Positions 33,824-43,072 of a stretch of 64,000 nt of DNA are shown here, piece by piece (positions within the stretch are counted from its first letter, which is position 1; every line of letters starts with the position of its first letter). The stretch is from contig NZ_RJJE01000001.1 in assembly GCF_003721565.1 (NCBI RefSeq), positions 124,001-188,000 on the forward strand. The letters run 5' to 3'. The translations under genes and the position numbers were made by a program. The notes under the pieces were generated by a model, which did not search any database, was not told the origin of the DNA, and saw only the letters and a program-made list of their open reading frames with translations. The stretch is from Rufibacter immobilis. GTDB lineage: Bacteria > Bacteroidota > Bacteroidia > Cytophagales > Hymenobacteraceae.

Positions 33824-34481
33824 AAGGGATTGGAACGAGGAAGATCCCGAAGAAGAGCATTTGGCTGGTTCTTTAGACACGCCTCTGCGCCCAGACGCGT
33901 TTGACCTCACTGATGAGCAGAAGATAAACGGCATTGAGCACCACTTCCGGGAGATCATGCAACTGCTGGGCCTGGACCTGGAAGACGATAGCCTCAAAGG
34001 CACACCGCGCCGGGTGGCTAAAATGTACGTGAAGGAGATTTTTGACGGACTTAACCCAGAGAACCGGCCTAACGCCCGCCTGTTTGAGAACAAATACGGG
34101 TACCGCCAGATGCTGGTGGAGCGAGACATCACCTTATATTCTAGCTGCGAGCACCATTTTGTGCCCATCATTGGCAAAGCCCACGTGGCCTATATCCCCA
34201 ATGAGCACGTGATCGGGTTGTCTAAACTAAACCGTATTGTGCAGTACTATGGCCGCCGCCCGCAGGTGCAGGAACGCCTCACCCGCCAGATTGCCCAGGA
34301 ACTGCGCGATGTGCTCAAGACCGAGAACGTAGCCGTCTACATTGAGGCCGACCACCTGTGCGTGATGAGCCGCGGCGTGAACGATGTGAGCAGCAGCACC
34401 ATCACCTCTGAGTACTCCGGCTTGTTTGAGCAGGAAGCGTACCGACTGGAGTTTTTGCAGGCCATCCGGCACCATAAATAA
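33816..34481 (+). CDS. folE: GTP cyclohydrolase I
   Basis: The 221-residue enzyme opens and rearranges GTP to 7,8-dihydroneopterin triphosphate. The zinc ligands are in YSSCEHHFVP (Cys and His) and DHLCVMSRGV (Cys). HVIGLSKLNRIV and SSSTITSEYSG complete the active site. The N-terminal 35 residues are acidic and variable. The start is the ATG at 33816, inside the end of the PTPS gene, so the two are translationally coupled. Together they supply pterins for biopterin-type cofactors as well as folate. Confidence 0.94.
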   Translation: MDRRDWNEEDPEEEHLAGSLDTPLRPDAFDLTDEQKINGIEHHFREIMQLLGLDLEDDSLKGTPRRVAKMYVKEIFDGLNPENRPNARLFENKYGYRQMLVERDITLYSSCEHHFVPIIGKAHVAYIPNEHVIGLSKLNRIVQYYGRRPQVQERLTRQIAQELRDVLKTENVAVYIEADHLCVMSRGVNDVSSSTITSEYSGLFEQEAYRLEFLQAIRHHK

Positions 34482-34626
34482 CCTAAAAGAGGAATAGGCA
34501 TAAAGATGAATTTTTCAGGCGAACGCTGTGTTTCCATTTTCGCTAGTCTTAAAAAGAGTGACTGCCTTACCAACCCGGTACATTCCCGTATAAGTTGGTC
34601 TGAGCCTAGACTGTAGAGAACGCAAC

Positions 34627-35541
34627 ATGTCAGAAAAGATACTGATTGCCGGGGGTACCGGTTTAGTGGGAACACGTTTGTCAGAGATGCTGATTGACAG
34701 CGGTTATGAGGTGGGCCACCTCAGCCGTACCCCTAACAAGTACGCTCGTTACAAAACCTTTAAGTGGGACTTAGAAAAAGGTCTTATTGACGAAAACGCC
34801 ATTAGGTACGCTGACTATGTCATTAACCTGGCGGGCACCAGCGTAGCCGGCGAGAAATGGTCGGCGGCGCGCAAAAGCCAGATCCTGAGCAGCCGCATCA
34901 AGTCCACGAACCTGCTCTGCCACTATCTGGAGAAAACGCCTAATCATGTGAAGGGCTTTCTGGCTTCCTCGGCGGTGGGCATCTACGGCAACTCCGGTGA
35001 CCGGCTCATGACCGAAGAAAGCAGCTACGGCTCAGATTTCCTGGCCGAAGTATGCAAACAATGGGAGCAGGCTTCGTGGCAAGTGCATAACCTGGGCATC
35101 AGGACCGTTATCTTCCGGATTGGCATTGTGTTGAGCAACAAAGGAGGCGCCCTCCCTCAAATAGCCAAACCCGTGAAAATGATGGCGGGCGCTCCCTTGG
35201 GCTCCGGCAAGCAGTTTATGTCCTGGATTCACATTGACGACTTGTGCCGCCTGTTTATCAGGGCCATGGAAGACCGCCAGATACAGGGAGTGTACAACGC
35301 CGTAGCGCCGCACCCAGCCTCTAACGAGGAACTGACCAGAACACTTGCCAAAGTCATGCACCGGCCCATGGTCTTCCCCAATATTCCGGCCATTGGCTTG
35401 AAATTAGTCTTAGGCGAAATGAGTGAGGTAGTGTTGGGTGGCTCCCGCGTAAGTGCCACCAAAGTACTGCAAACGGGTTTCACTTTTGAGTACAACCACC
35501 TGCAAGAGGCCCTGGAGTCACTCTATGACAAAAACAGCTGA
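34627..35541 (+). CDS. TIGR01777-family NAD(P)-dependent epimerase-like protein
   Basis: The 304-residue protein is an extended SDR with the N-terminal glycine motif IAGGTGLVGTRLSEML. The family phrases VINLAGTSVAGEKWSAARK and SSAVGIYGNSGD are followed by a C-terminal DUF1731 domain (about 250-300) ending in FTFEYNHLQEALESLY. Relatives include E. coli YfcH and plant SulA-like proteins; the reaction is unknown. Confidence 0.9.
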   Translation: MSEKILIAGGTGLVGTRLSEMLIDSGYEVGHLSRTPNKYARYKTFKWDLEKGLIDENAIRYADYVINLAGTSVAGEKWSAARKSQILSSRIKSTNLLCHYLEKTPNHVKGFLASSAVGIYGNSGDRLMTEESSYGSDFLAEVCKQWEQASWQVHNLGIRTVIFRIGIVLSNKGGALPQIAKPVKMMAGAPLGSGKQFMSWIHIDDLCRLFIRAMEDRQIQGVYNAVAPHPASNEELTRTLAKVMHRPMVFPNIPAIGLKLVLGEMSEVVLGGSRVSATKVLQTGFTFEYNHLQEALESLYDKNS

Positions 35542-35599
35542 CAGCGCCAAAACAAGAACGCCCGTTACCAAGTAGCGGGCGTTCTTGTTTTGGCGCTGT
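35541..35599. terminator. Very strong hairpin: 24-bp perfect stem that shares an arm with repeat copy 20
   Basis: Arms 35541-35564 and 35576-35599 are exactly complementary around an 11-base loop. The left arm begins ACAGCGCCAAAACAAG. The right arm contains the left arm of the next palindromic repeat (GTTTTGGCGCTGT), so two hairpins compete for the same bases. Confidence 0.9.
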
Positions 35600-35624
35600 T
35601 TTTGGAAAATAAGCCGCTAAACGC
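35587..35624. repeat. Palindromic repeat copy 20, sharing its left arm with a terminator
   Basis: The left arm GTTTTGGCGCTGTTTTTGG and the right arm AAGCCGCTAAACGCC pair with a few mismatches. Confidence 0.88.
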
Positions 35625-36665
35625 CTCTCCACCCTCCTTGGTTACCTATCCTTCTCTAAAGGGCTTTCTTCCCAGCCCAAGATTCCGAGGCTATGGCATT
35701 CCCCCTTCCGCTGGTTTTGGGCAAAACCAGCGGAAGATGACTACTCACTAATAAGTATTTTATTAAGCCAAACGTGATGTTAAGCACTTTTCCTGAGGCT
35801 TTCTCTGTTCATGGCTCAATTAAATAAGTCAATATTTTATTAAATATATAACATCATAGTACTTTCAATAGCTACAATTAAAAATTGCCTTCACATAGAG
35901 TGCATTAATTGCCAATATTTAAACTATGTTTATTTATTATTATATTTTTTTGATTTAGATCTGGATTGATTTAATTTAGTAGTTGCATTAGAAGAAGTAG
36001 CTAAGCAAAGACAAGTACAAAAATAGAATAAACCTAATATAAAGATCTGCCGGTATTGCTGCTATTAATAAGGCAAGGATAGCTGAAAATGAATGAGTCC
36101 TTCACATAATTCATTAGTCAAAATGAAAAGCTTTTACCCCTTCTAACCTTAACATATTAGTTCAGCAAGGCGTTAGCAACACTCTAAAACACTCTCAATA
36201 AGCGCCTTTCACAGCTCCCCACTCCAGAATTTTGCTTTTGCTGTGTCTATGGAAGAACAAGAACGTTGAGGTTATCTGGTTCTGTTACCTTAACATTACC
36301 CATACGTTATAGCTAAGTAAAATTAAATATTCTCAGGACTAAAGTTCATTTTTTACAAACCAAATCAACTAGTTTCAACGTATCTACTTCGCTCACCCTT
36401 AGCAACACCATAATAAATATCAATTTAAACATATATAGATCTGGAGTGTTCTCTGGATAGAACCTGAAAAAGAATCCATAGGCAGACCATTAGAGTTCAA
36501 TGCAACTTTACTGATCTGTCTGAGCAGGCTTCTTTCAAGAATGATTTCTGGTAACGTAGCCGCGTGCGTCAATGCGTCTACCATCTCTTTTGATAATGTG
36601 CTGCATGAACATAAGAACAGCTGCGTCCAGCAAAAAAAGACTAGGCTGTTATTAATCTCGGAATT
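35625..36665. other. Long AT-rich non-coding gap before the signalling and polysaccharide region
   Basis: I see no credible gene in about 1 kb. A perfect 14-bp stem with a GGGC loop (35705-35718 with 35723-35736, arm CTTCCGCTGGTTTT) lies near the left end and has no T-run. The rest is AT-rich with many stops in all frames. A short inverted repeat GTTCT...AGAAC sits near 36449-36464. It may hold a long leader or regulatory region of the kinase gene, or be a scar of past insertion. Confidence 0.5.
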
Positions 36666-38537
36666 ATGGAAAAATCAGTATTACCCCCTGATTACCGCTC
36701 AACTCCCCTTTTGGCATCTATGGTAGTGCAGATGAAACAATGGCTTACCTATCAGTTCTGTCAGTTGCAAAAAGGATCTTTGAAGGAGCTTTTCTTCCAT
36801 ACACCCGTCCCCCACTACTTACTCCCGGAAGAAACCGGAACTCAAGACTTGAACTTTTATAGTTCTGTTCCAAAGGAACGTACCCATTCACCCAGCCATA
36901 AATACACTCCCGTAGATATGCCTGGCGGATTACTTGCAGGCAACTGGGGGCTTATTTCCCCAATAGGAACAGCCCATATCCCTGCGCAACCAATTGGCCT
37001 GTGGCAACTCACCGCAGATCTTCTCAAAGCAGGAAGTTGGGAATACAACGTGCAAACAGATCACTTTTTAAGTACAGACAATCTCCCCTCTCTTTTCAAG
37101 GCGCCATCAAAATCTTTCAACAGTTTCTCAACGATAATAAATTTGTTACGGGAAGAAGATCAGAAGAGCCTGAGAGAACACTGGGAGCTGGCGGTGGCCT
37201 ACGGCGCTACATTTGACCAAACAGTACGCCTAGCCGACCACACAGCCACAGAGGTGTGGCTGCAGATGAAAGCTAAGCCTGTTTTCAAAGACACTGCGCT
37301 TTTGAAGGTTGTTGGCACTGTACAAGATGTTTCTGAGCATGTGCACCAAGAACAGCAATTAATCCGCGCTAAAACCAGCGCAGAGGAAGCCACCAGAGCT
37401 AAAACGGAATTTGTCTCCCTCATCAGCCATGAGATAAGAACTCCCATCAACGCCATCATTGGCCTTACGCACCTGTTGCTGCAGGAGGAAAAAGCAGGGC
37501 AGGAAAACCGGAATCTACAGAGCATCAATTTTTCGGCGCAAAGTCTGCTTTCGCTCATTAATAACACCTTGGAGTACTCCAGAATAGACATGGGCAAGGT
37601 AGAGCTGGAGCAAGTGAACTTCAACCTGAAAGACCTCCTGAAGAACATCTACCAATCCTTGGCCCTGAGAGCCGCAGAAAAGCAACTTGCTTTTGACTTG
37701 ATCCTTGATCCGCATCTTCCGCAGGAGATCACCGGTGACTCCGCAAGACTGACGCAGATCATCAACAACCTCACCAGCAACGCCCTTAAGTTCACCAAGC
37801 AAGGGCGGGTCAGTATCTCAGCGGAGGTGCTCTATCAGTCAGACAAGGACTGCGTGCTTCAGTTTGCTATTTCAGATACCGGTATAGGCATCCATCCAGA
37901 CCAGCAGGAGCAAATCTTTGAGAATTTTGTGCAGGCCAATGCGTCCATCCATCGGCATTACGGCGGAACCGGGCTTGGCCTGGCCATCACCAAGCAGTTG
38001 GTGGAGCTTCAGAAAGGCACTGTAAAGGTAGAAAGCACGCCAGGCAAAGGCTCTGTGTTTACTGTGAAGCTACGGTATCTGAAGGAACAGGCCCCTGCCG
38101 TGAAAGCGGTACCCGCCACCGCTCAAGCCCAAGACCCCAACAGCCTGAAGGAAGCAAGGGTTTTGGTGGTGGAAGACAATGAATTCAACCAGATGGTGGT
38201 AAGCCAATTGCTGGCGGGCTGGCAGGCCACCGCTGAACTGGCCGAAAACGGTTTGGTGGCCTTGGAGAAACTCAAAGACAAAGCCTATGACATAATTCTC
38301 ATGGACCTCCACATGCCCTTCATGAACGGTTATGATGCCATGGCTGAAATCAGGAAACTGGGCCTAAAGATACCCATTGTGGCCTTAACCGCTACCGTGG
38401 GCCAGGAGGAGAAGTTGAGAATTGCAGCCGTTGGTGCCAATGATTATTTGGCTAAACCTTTCAGCCCGCAGCAGTTGTACCAGAAGCTCTCAAAACACCT
38501 GCAACTGCTGGAGGAGAAAACGGTGGTTATGGTGTAA
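36666..38537 (+). CDS. Hybrid sensor histidine kinase with receiver domain
   Basis: The 623-residue protein has no clear membrane segment. A PAS-like sensor (about 105-225, [23 protein letters not shown]) is followed by HisKA with the phospho-acceptor His255 in [12 protein letters not shown]. The HATPase domain shows the N box [21 protein letters not shown] and [15 protein letters not shown]-terminal receiver (about 495-615) has the acidic VVEDNEFN, phospho-acceptor Asp547 in ILMDLHMP and Lys in YLAKPFSP. Phosphate would pass His to Asp and then to an Hpt protein; an Hpt-containing protein lies two genes downstream. Confidence 0.92.
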   Translation: MEKSVLPPDYRSTPLLASMVVQMKQWLTYQFCQLQKGSLKELFFHTPVPHYLLPEETGTQDLNFYSSVPKERTHSPSHKYTPVDMPGGLLAGNWGLISPIGTAHIPAQPIGLWQLTADLLKAGSWEYNVQTDHFLSTDNLPSLFKAPSKSFNSFSTIINLLREEDQKSLREHWELAVAYGATFDQTVRLADHTATEVWLQMKAKPVFKDTALLKVVGTVQDVSEHVHQEQQLIRAKTSAEEATRAKTEFVSLISHEIRTPINAIIGLTHLLLQEEKAGQENRNLQSINFSAQSLLSLINNTLEYSRIDMGKVELEQVNFNLKDLLKNIYQSLALRAAEKQLAFDLILDPHLPQEITGDSARLTQIINNLTSNALKFTKQGRVSISAEVLYQSDKDCVLQFAISDTGIGIHPDQQEQIFENFVQANASIHRHYGGTGLGLAITKQLVELQKGTVKVESTPGKGSVFTVKLRYLKEQAPAVKAVPATAQAQDPNSLKEARVLVVEDNEFNQMVVSQLLAGWQATAELAENGLVALEKLKDKAYDIILMDLHMPFMNGYDAMAEIRKLGLKIPIVALTATVGQEEKLRIAAVGANDYLAKPFSPQQLYQKLSKHLQLLEEKTVVMV

Positions 38538-38542
38538 GTCAT

Positions 38543-38588
38543 TTTGCGTTTAGGGGCTGTTTTTTCAAAAAGAGCCCCTAAACGCAAA
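38543..38588. repeat. Palindromic repeat copy 21
   Basis: The arms TTTGCGTTTAGGGGCT and AGCCCCTAAACGCAAA pair perfectly. It lies 5 bp past the kinase stop. Confidence 0.93.
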
Positions 38589-38640
38589 CCTACTGCATCC
38601 TCACTGAATATGCCTTGTAACGGAAGAATACCTACTTCCC

Positions 38641-40086
38641 ATGAGCAGAGATAGAGACCGGTCACCTGCTTCTTTTCGCCCACCCTTACCAGATGAAACT
38701 ATGGTAGAATCTTCCCCCACAGCCCGTACCAAAATCTTCGTACTGGAAGACGACCCTTGGTATTCGCAGTTTCTCACGTACCACCTTTCGCTCAACCCAG
38801 ACCATGACGTGGAGGTTTTCACCAGCGTAGAGGAGTTCCTGCAGCGCTTACCGGAAGCCCCCAACATTGTCACCCTGGACTATTGCCTCCCGGAACATTC
38901 CGGCGAAGCGGTGTTGGGCAAGATCATGGAAGTAAGCCCTGCGTCTTACACCATTATTGTGTCTGGGCAGGAAGACATCGGCAAAGCCGTGAATCTCATA
39001 AAGCTAGGTGCCTATGATTACGTGGCCAAAAACGGCGACACCAAAGAGCGCCTCTGGAGCATTGTGGAGAAGATAAAGCACAACACCAGCCTAAAGCAGG
39101 TAATTGAGGAGCTGCGGCAGGAGGTAAAGCAGAAATACAGCCTGGGCAATGAACTGGTAGGCACCTCCCCCGCCATGCAGAAAGTTTTCAATCTGGTAGA
39201 AAAAGCGGCTTCCAGCAACATCAACGTAACCATCACCGGCGAGACCGGAACCGGCAAAGAACTCATTGCCAAGGCTGTTCACCAGCACTCAGACCGGGCC
39301 AAGAAACGGTTTGTGGCCGTCAACATCTCGGCCATTCCCAGAGAACTGCTGGAAAGCGAGTTGTTTGGATATGAGAAGGGTGCTTTCACGGGGGCCGTAA
39401 GTCAGCGCATAGGTAAGTTTGAGGAGGCGAACGGTGGCATCCTTTTTCTGGATGAGATTGGCGAAATGGACATTCTGTTGCAGTCCAAACTGCTCAGGGT
39501 GCTGCAGGAGCGCGAGGTTACCCGCATTGGTTCCAATGAGACCATACCGGTAGACGTGCGCCTGCTAACCGCCACCAACAAGAACCTGCTGGAGGAGGTT
39601 CGCAAAGGCAACTTCCGGGAGGACCTGTATTACCGGTTGCTGGGGATTCAGATTCATCTGCCTCCTTTGCGCGAGCGCGAGAACGATGCCCTGCTCATTG
39701 CCAACAAACTGCTGAAAGAATTCTGCCTCCAGAACCAATTGCCTGCCAAAAGCTTTTCGGCCGAAGCCCTGCGGGCGATACGCCGTTACCCTTTCCCGGG
39801 CAACATACGGGAACTGAAGGCAGTGGTGGAAATGGCGGCCGTTCTCTCAGACAAAGAAACCATTACGCCAGAAGACATTCACCTCCAGGAAGCACAGCCT
39901 ATTGATTCAAATGAGGAAAAGACTCTGGATGAGTACATCGCAGACATTGTGCAGCGCTACCTGATCAGGTATAACTACAACGTGGTGCACGTAGCGGACA
40001 AGCTCAAAATTGGCAAGTCTACCATCTACCGGATGATCAGGAAAAAGGAAGTGACCATTCACAAGCTGGAACCTACCTATCCTTAA
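38641..40086 (+). CDS. Sigma-54-dependent response regulator (NtrC family)
   Basis: The 481-residue protein has a receiver (about 28-145; Asp80 in [10 protein letters not shown], Lys in YVAKNG). A sigma-54 AAA+ domain follows with Walker A GETGTGKE (200-207), the sigma-54 contact loop GAFTGA (248-253) and Walker [16 protein letters not shown]-terminal Fis-type helix-turn-helix ([19 protein letters not shown]) ends the protein. It should activate sigma-54 promoters when phosphorylated, and is the natural output of the kinase before it. A sigma-54-like promoter lies upstream of the glycoside hydrolase at 58674-61826. Confidence 0.93.
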   Translation: MSRDRDRSPASFRPPLPDETMVESSPTARTKIFVLEDDPWYSQFLTYHLSLNPDHDVEVFTSVEEFLQRLPEAPNIVTLDYCLPEHSGEAVLGKIMEVSPASYTIIVSGQEDIGKAVNLIKLGAYDYVAKNGDTKERLWSIVEKIKHNTSLKQVIEELRQEVKQKYSLGNELVGTSPAMQKVFNLVEKAASSNINVTITGETGTGKELIAKAVHQHSDRAKKRFVAVNISAIPRELLESELFGYEKGAFTGAVSQRIGKFEEANGGILFLDEIGEMDILLQSKLLRVLQEREVTRIGSNETIPVDVRLLTATNKNLLEEVRKGNFREDLYYRLLGIQIHLPPLRERENDALLIANKLLKEFCLQNQLPAKSFSAEALRAIRRYPFPGNIRELKAVVEMAAVLSDKETITPEDIHLQEAQPIDSNEEKTLDEYIADIVQRYLIRYNYNVVHVADKLKIGKSTIYRMIRKKEVTIHKLEPTYP

Positions 40087-40123
40087 CCCAAGCGCTTGGC
40101 TGCTCCCTTGCAGTTGTGGGGTC

Positions 40124-40165
40124 TGCGTTTAGGGGCTCTTTTTGGAAAAACGGCTCCTAAACGCA
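40124..40165. repeat. Palindromic repeat copy 22
   Basis: The arms TGCGTTTAGGGGCTCTTTTT and CGGCTCCTAAACGCA pair with two mismatches. It lies about 40 bp past the response-regulator stop; a 12-bp palindrome CCAAGCGCTTGG (40088-40099) precedes it. Confidence 0.9.
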
Positions 40166-40256
40166 AACTACCCCAACAATCACCCATTACTTTCAACAGC
40201 AATCCAATTACCAGTACAGTAACGCAGTCATTGATCTCCCAAAGAACAGGCTCTCC

Positions 40257-41192
40257 ATGATAAAGCTCCTAAGTATCCTCTTTGAGGTTACTCCTCACCC
40301 CATGTATGTGAAAGACGCGAAGGGAAGATTTGTGATTGTGAACAGGGCCTTCGCGCATTTATTTGGTCTTACGCCAGAAGCAATCATTGAGAAAGGTGTT
40401 CTGGAAGAAGATTATTCACTGGAGCGGGACCTAGGCCTTCTGAACGCCCATGAAGTTGCTTCTCTTGAGGAATACTATAAAACCGCCACCGGTGCTGGCG
40501 CCTGGTTCCAAACCACCAAGAAAGTATTTATTGGTCCGGAGGGGGAAAAATACCTGTTGTCTATCTCTGGGGAGATCACAGCCTGTAAAACAGCCCTTCA
40601 GAAAAGCCAGGAGCATGCCCAGCTACAGCAAGAACAAGTGGACCAAATACGCCAATATTTCCTCAATTATATCAAAGCCACCCAAGAACTCTTGCCCTTG
40701 TTATTATCTGTTCCCCTTACCCCGGCACAGGAAAAAAGCCTTAGGGCTCTTAACTCCCTTTCAGGTAAAATGGAGGCCGAGCTTGCCGCTCTTGTCTCCC
40801 CTCCAGTGGCAGAAGACATGTCCCCAACACAAGAGCTTCAGCCTTCACCCCCAGAACCTATACTCTATGATTTCTCTTGCTTGGGCAATATTGCGGAAGA
40901 TGCTGTTTTTATTCAGAAGATGCAGCGTTTGTTCATAGACATTGTGCCTGAGCAACTTACCACCCTCACAACGTCTGTGGCTAAAAGAGATTGGAAGGAA
41001 ACAGCCACCATTGCTCATAAGCTGAAGTCAACGTACGCCAATATAAAAATAACTGAGGCTACTACCGCCATGAAAAAGATTGAGGAAAACGCCACCACCA
41101 GAAAAGACCTGGAGCAGATTCCTACTTTGCTGCAGCACGCCCGCGACATCACAGATAGAGTGGTGGCTATTTTCACGCGGGAACTTGGCTAA
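40257..41192 (+). CDS. PAS-Hpt phosphotransfer protein
   Basis: The 311-residue protein has an N-terminal PAS domain (about 1-110: PHPMYVKDAKGRFVIVNRAFAHLF), then a coiled coil (about 110-145) and a Pro-rich linker. A C-terminal Hpt domain (about 205-310) has the phospho-acceptor His254 in TIAHKLKSTYANI. There is no kinase domain, so it should only accept and pass on phosphate, with the PAS domain perhaps gating it. It fits as the intermediate between the hybrid kinase and the nearby receivers. PAS plus Hpt without a kinase core is an uncommon architecture. Confidence 0.85.
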   Translation: MIKLLSILFEVTPHPMYVKDAKGRFVIVNRAFAHLFGLTPEAIIEKGVLEEDYSLERDLGLLNAHEVASLEEYYKTATGAGAWFQTTKKVFIGPEGEKYLLSISGEITACKTALQKSQEHAQLQQEQVDQIRQYFLNYIKATQELLPLLLSVPLTPAQEKSLRALNSLSGKMEAELAALVSPPVAEDMSPTQELQPSPPEPILYDFSCLGNIAEDAVFIQKMQRLFIDIVPEQLTTLTTSVAKRDWKETATIAHKLKSTYANIKITEATTAMKKIEENATTRKDLEQIPTLLQHARDITDRVVAIFTRELG

Positions 41193-41515
41193 GCGTGTTT
41201 TCTCCTTCGTCTACCACACGTCCTGTGTTCGGAAAAGGCTCTCCTCATTCCAGCATTCCTTTAAAAAGTAAAGCTCAATCGATTTCCCAATATGAACTAG
41301 TTTGTTTCATTCTGGGAAACCATGGCTAGAAAGGCGGCTCTCCTTCCAGGCTAGAATTGCATATAAATAGCTCCTATTCGCTTCCAGGCATCATTTTAAA
41401 ATATCTGACAGCTAATGATGCGTTTGGCACACTTTTCCCCTTATATAAACCAAGTTATTATAAATATGAGATAACTAATAACATATTCCTATTCCTCTTT
41501 TTACCATTCCCCTAT
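41193..41515. other. AT-rich leader of the polysaccharide operon
   Basis: No gene is seen. TGGCAC at 41425-41430 matches a sigma-54 -24 box, but the -12 GC reads CC, so the promoter call is weak. The 80 bp before the ATG at 41516 are very AT-rich. Confidence 0.4.
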
Positions 41516-41893
41516 ATGAAAAAAAGATTACTCGTGATTGATGATGAACCCTCTATTGGCCTCATTCTGGAGCATTTCTTTTCCAAAGAATATGAAGTGG
41601 TAGTAAAGAAAAACGGACAGGAGGCTATGCTATGGCTACAGGAAGGGAACCTTACCGACTGTATTGTGGCCGATCTGGAAATGCCCTTCATGAATGGCTT
41701 AGAATTCATTAAGATTCTACGGGTAAGTTCCCTTTTAAAAGACATTCCGCTCATCATGCTATCTGGCAAAGACGAAACCAGAGACAAAATCCAATGCCTG
41801 CGGTTAGGAGCAGATGATTACATGGTTAAGCCGTTCAATCCTGAGGAACTTGACCTGCGCATCAAAAATATGGTAAAGAAGATCAACCTCTAA
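41516..41893 (+). CDS. Single-domain response regulator
   Basis: The 125-residue protein is only a receiver domain. It has the acidic pair in VIDDEPS, Asp53 in IVADLEMPFMNG, Ser in IMLSGKDE and Lys105 in YMVKPFNP. The ATG at 41516 gives the standard start MKKRLLVIDDE. Without an output domain it must act by protein contact, as CheY and Spo0F do. It lies 12 bp before the priming sugar transferase, whose own N-terminus is receiver-like, and so opens the polysaccharide operon. Confidence 0.92.
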   Translation: MKKRLLVIDDEPSIGLILEHFFSKEYEVVVKKNGQEAMLWLQEGNLTDCIVADLEMPFMNGLEFIKILRVSSLLKDIPLIMLSGKDETRDKIQCLRLGADDYMVKPFNPEELDLRIKNMVKKINL

Positions 41894-41905
41894 GCAGGGA
41901 GCGCC

Positions 41906-43072
41906 ATGAAAAGAAAATTACTTTATCTCTCGGCAGATGCGCAGGAAGCCAAGCTCTTCCAAGCGCAATGTGAGGAAGCGCTGGAAATTATCCATTTTAA
42001 CAACCCTAAGCGGCTTCTCGCATGGCTAGACAAAGGCGAGGTTATCCACGGTATTCTGAACTCCGCTGGCCTTGCCTCGCCGTTGGGTCTCAACCTCATC
42101 AAGTTACTTAGGCAGGAAAAACAGGTGAACGTGCCCGTCTTCTGGATTCTGAACACTAATGCTTCACCCAAGCTGAAAGCCTTGCTCATCGCTGCTGGCA
42201 CTACTGATATCTTCTACCAAACCCCAGCCAAAGAACAGATTCTGCACCGCCTGAACAGCACCTCGGCGCTAAATGAATTCATCCCTCCAGTGCCGGCACC
42301 TAAAGTGTATACTAATAAGATGGCCGTAGGCAAGAGAGTCTTTGACATTGTCTTTGCCTCCCTAGCGTTGTTTTGCCTGGCACCCTTATTCCTGCTAATT
42401 GGGGTTCTGATAAAGCTTGAGTCTAAGGGTCCTATTTTCTACTATTCTTACCGCGTGGGCACCGGCTACAAAATCTTCAAGTTCTGGAAACTGCGTTCCA
42501 TGCGGCAAGATGCAGACCAGTTGCTTTCTTCCATGAAAGACCTGAACCAGTACAGAACAACCCAGCAAGAAGCCCCAAGCCAGAGTTTGGCACTTTGTGC
42601 CAGCTGCATCAGACAGGGCACCGGCTGCCAGCATAAGCTCTATGACGCCCAAGGCCAGATGATCTGCGAAAACCAGTTCCAGATCATGCGGAAGAATGAA
42701 AGTGGTTCGGCCTTCATCAAGATTGCCAACGACCCCAGAATTACCAGAATTGGCAGATTCATCAGGAACACCAGCATAGATGAGCTCCCACAGCTCTACA
42801 ATGTTTTACGTGGCGATATGTCTATTGTAGGCAATAGGCCGCTCCCCCTCTATGAAGCCGAAAGACTTACCACAGATCAGTCTGCGTCAAGGTTTATGGC
42901 TCCGGCCGGAATTACAGGATTATGGCAAGTGAGCAGAAGAGGCAAAGAAGACATGTCAGAAGAAGAGCGCAAAGCCCTTGATGTTGAGTATGCCCAAAGC
43001 TTTTCCTTTAAAAAAGACATGGAGATCATCCTGAAAACGATTCCGGCGCTGTACCAAAAAGAAAACGTGTAA
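41906..43072 (+). CDS. Priming sugar-phosphate transferase with N-terminal pseudo-receiver and Cys cluster
   Basis: The protein has 388 residues. Residues 1-115 follow the alternating pattern of a receiver domain, but the Asp position reads HGILNSAGL and the Lys position YQTPAKEQ, so it cannot be phosphorylated normally. A membrane helix (about 143-170) and the monotopic phosphoglycosyl transferase domain follow, with RVFDIVFASLAL, KFWKLRSMRQDA, DELPQLYNVLRGDMSIVGNRP (over two parts) and ITGLWQVSRRG. It would attach the first sugar phosphate to undecaprenyl phosphate. An insertion at 205-260 has four cysteines, C231-x2-C234-x6-C241-x12-C254, which may bind a metal. It overlaps the next gene by one base. 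Confidence 0.85.
   Translation: MKRKLLYLSADAQEAKLFQAQCEEALEIIHFNNPKRLLAWLDKGEVIHGILNSAGLASPLGLNLIKLLRQEKQVNVPVFWILNTNASPKLKALLIAAGTTDIFYQTPAKEQILHRLNSTSALNEFIPPVPAPKVYTNKMAVGKRVFDIVFASLALFCLAPLFLLIGVLIKLESKGPIFYYSYRVGTGYKIFKFWKLRSMRQDADQLLSSMKDLNQYRTTQQEAPSQSLALCASCIRQGTGCQHKLYDAQGQMICENQFQIMRKNESGSAFIKIANDPRITRIGRFIRNTSIDELPQLYNVLRGDMSIVGNRPLPLYEAERLTTDQSASRFMAPAGITGLWQVSRRGKEDMSEEERKALDVEYAQSFSFKKDMEIILKTIPALYQKENV

Noticed and set aside
36541-36726. A 61-codon frame overlapping the start of the hybrid kinase
   Set aside because: No promoter, no recognisable motif, and it overlaps the well-supported kinase start in another frame.
41425-41440. A sigma-54 promoter for the polysaccharide operon (TGGCAC...)
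   Set aside because: The -24 box is perfect, but the -12 GC is CC, so I keep it only as a remark in the leader description.
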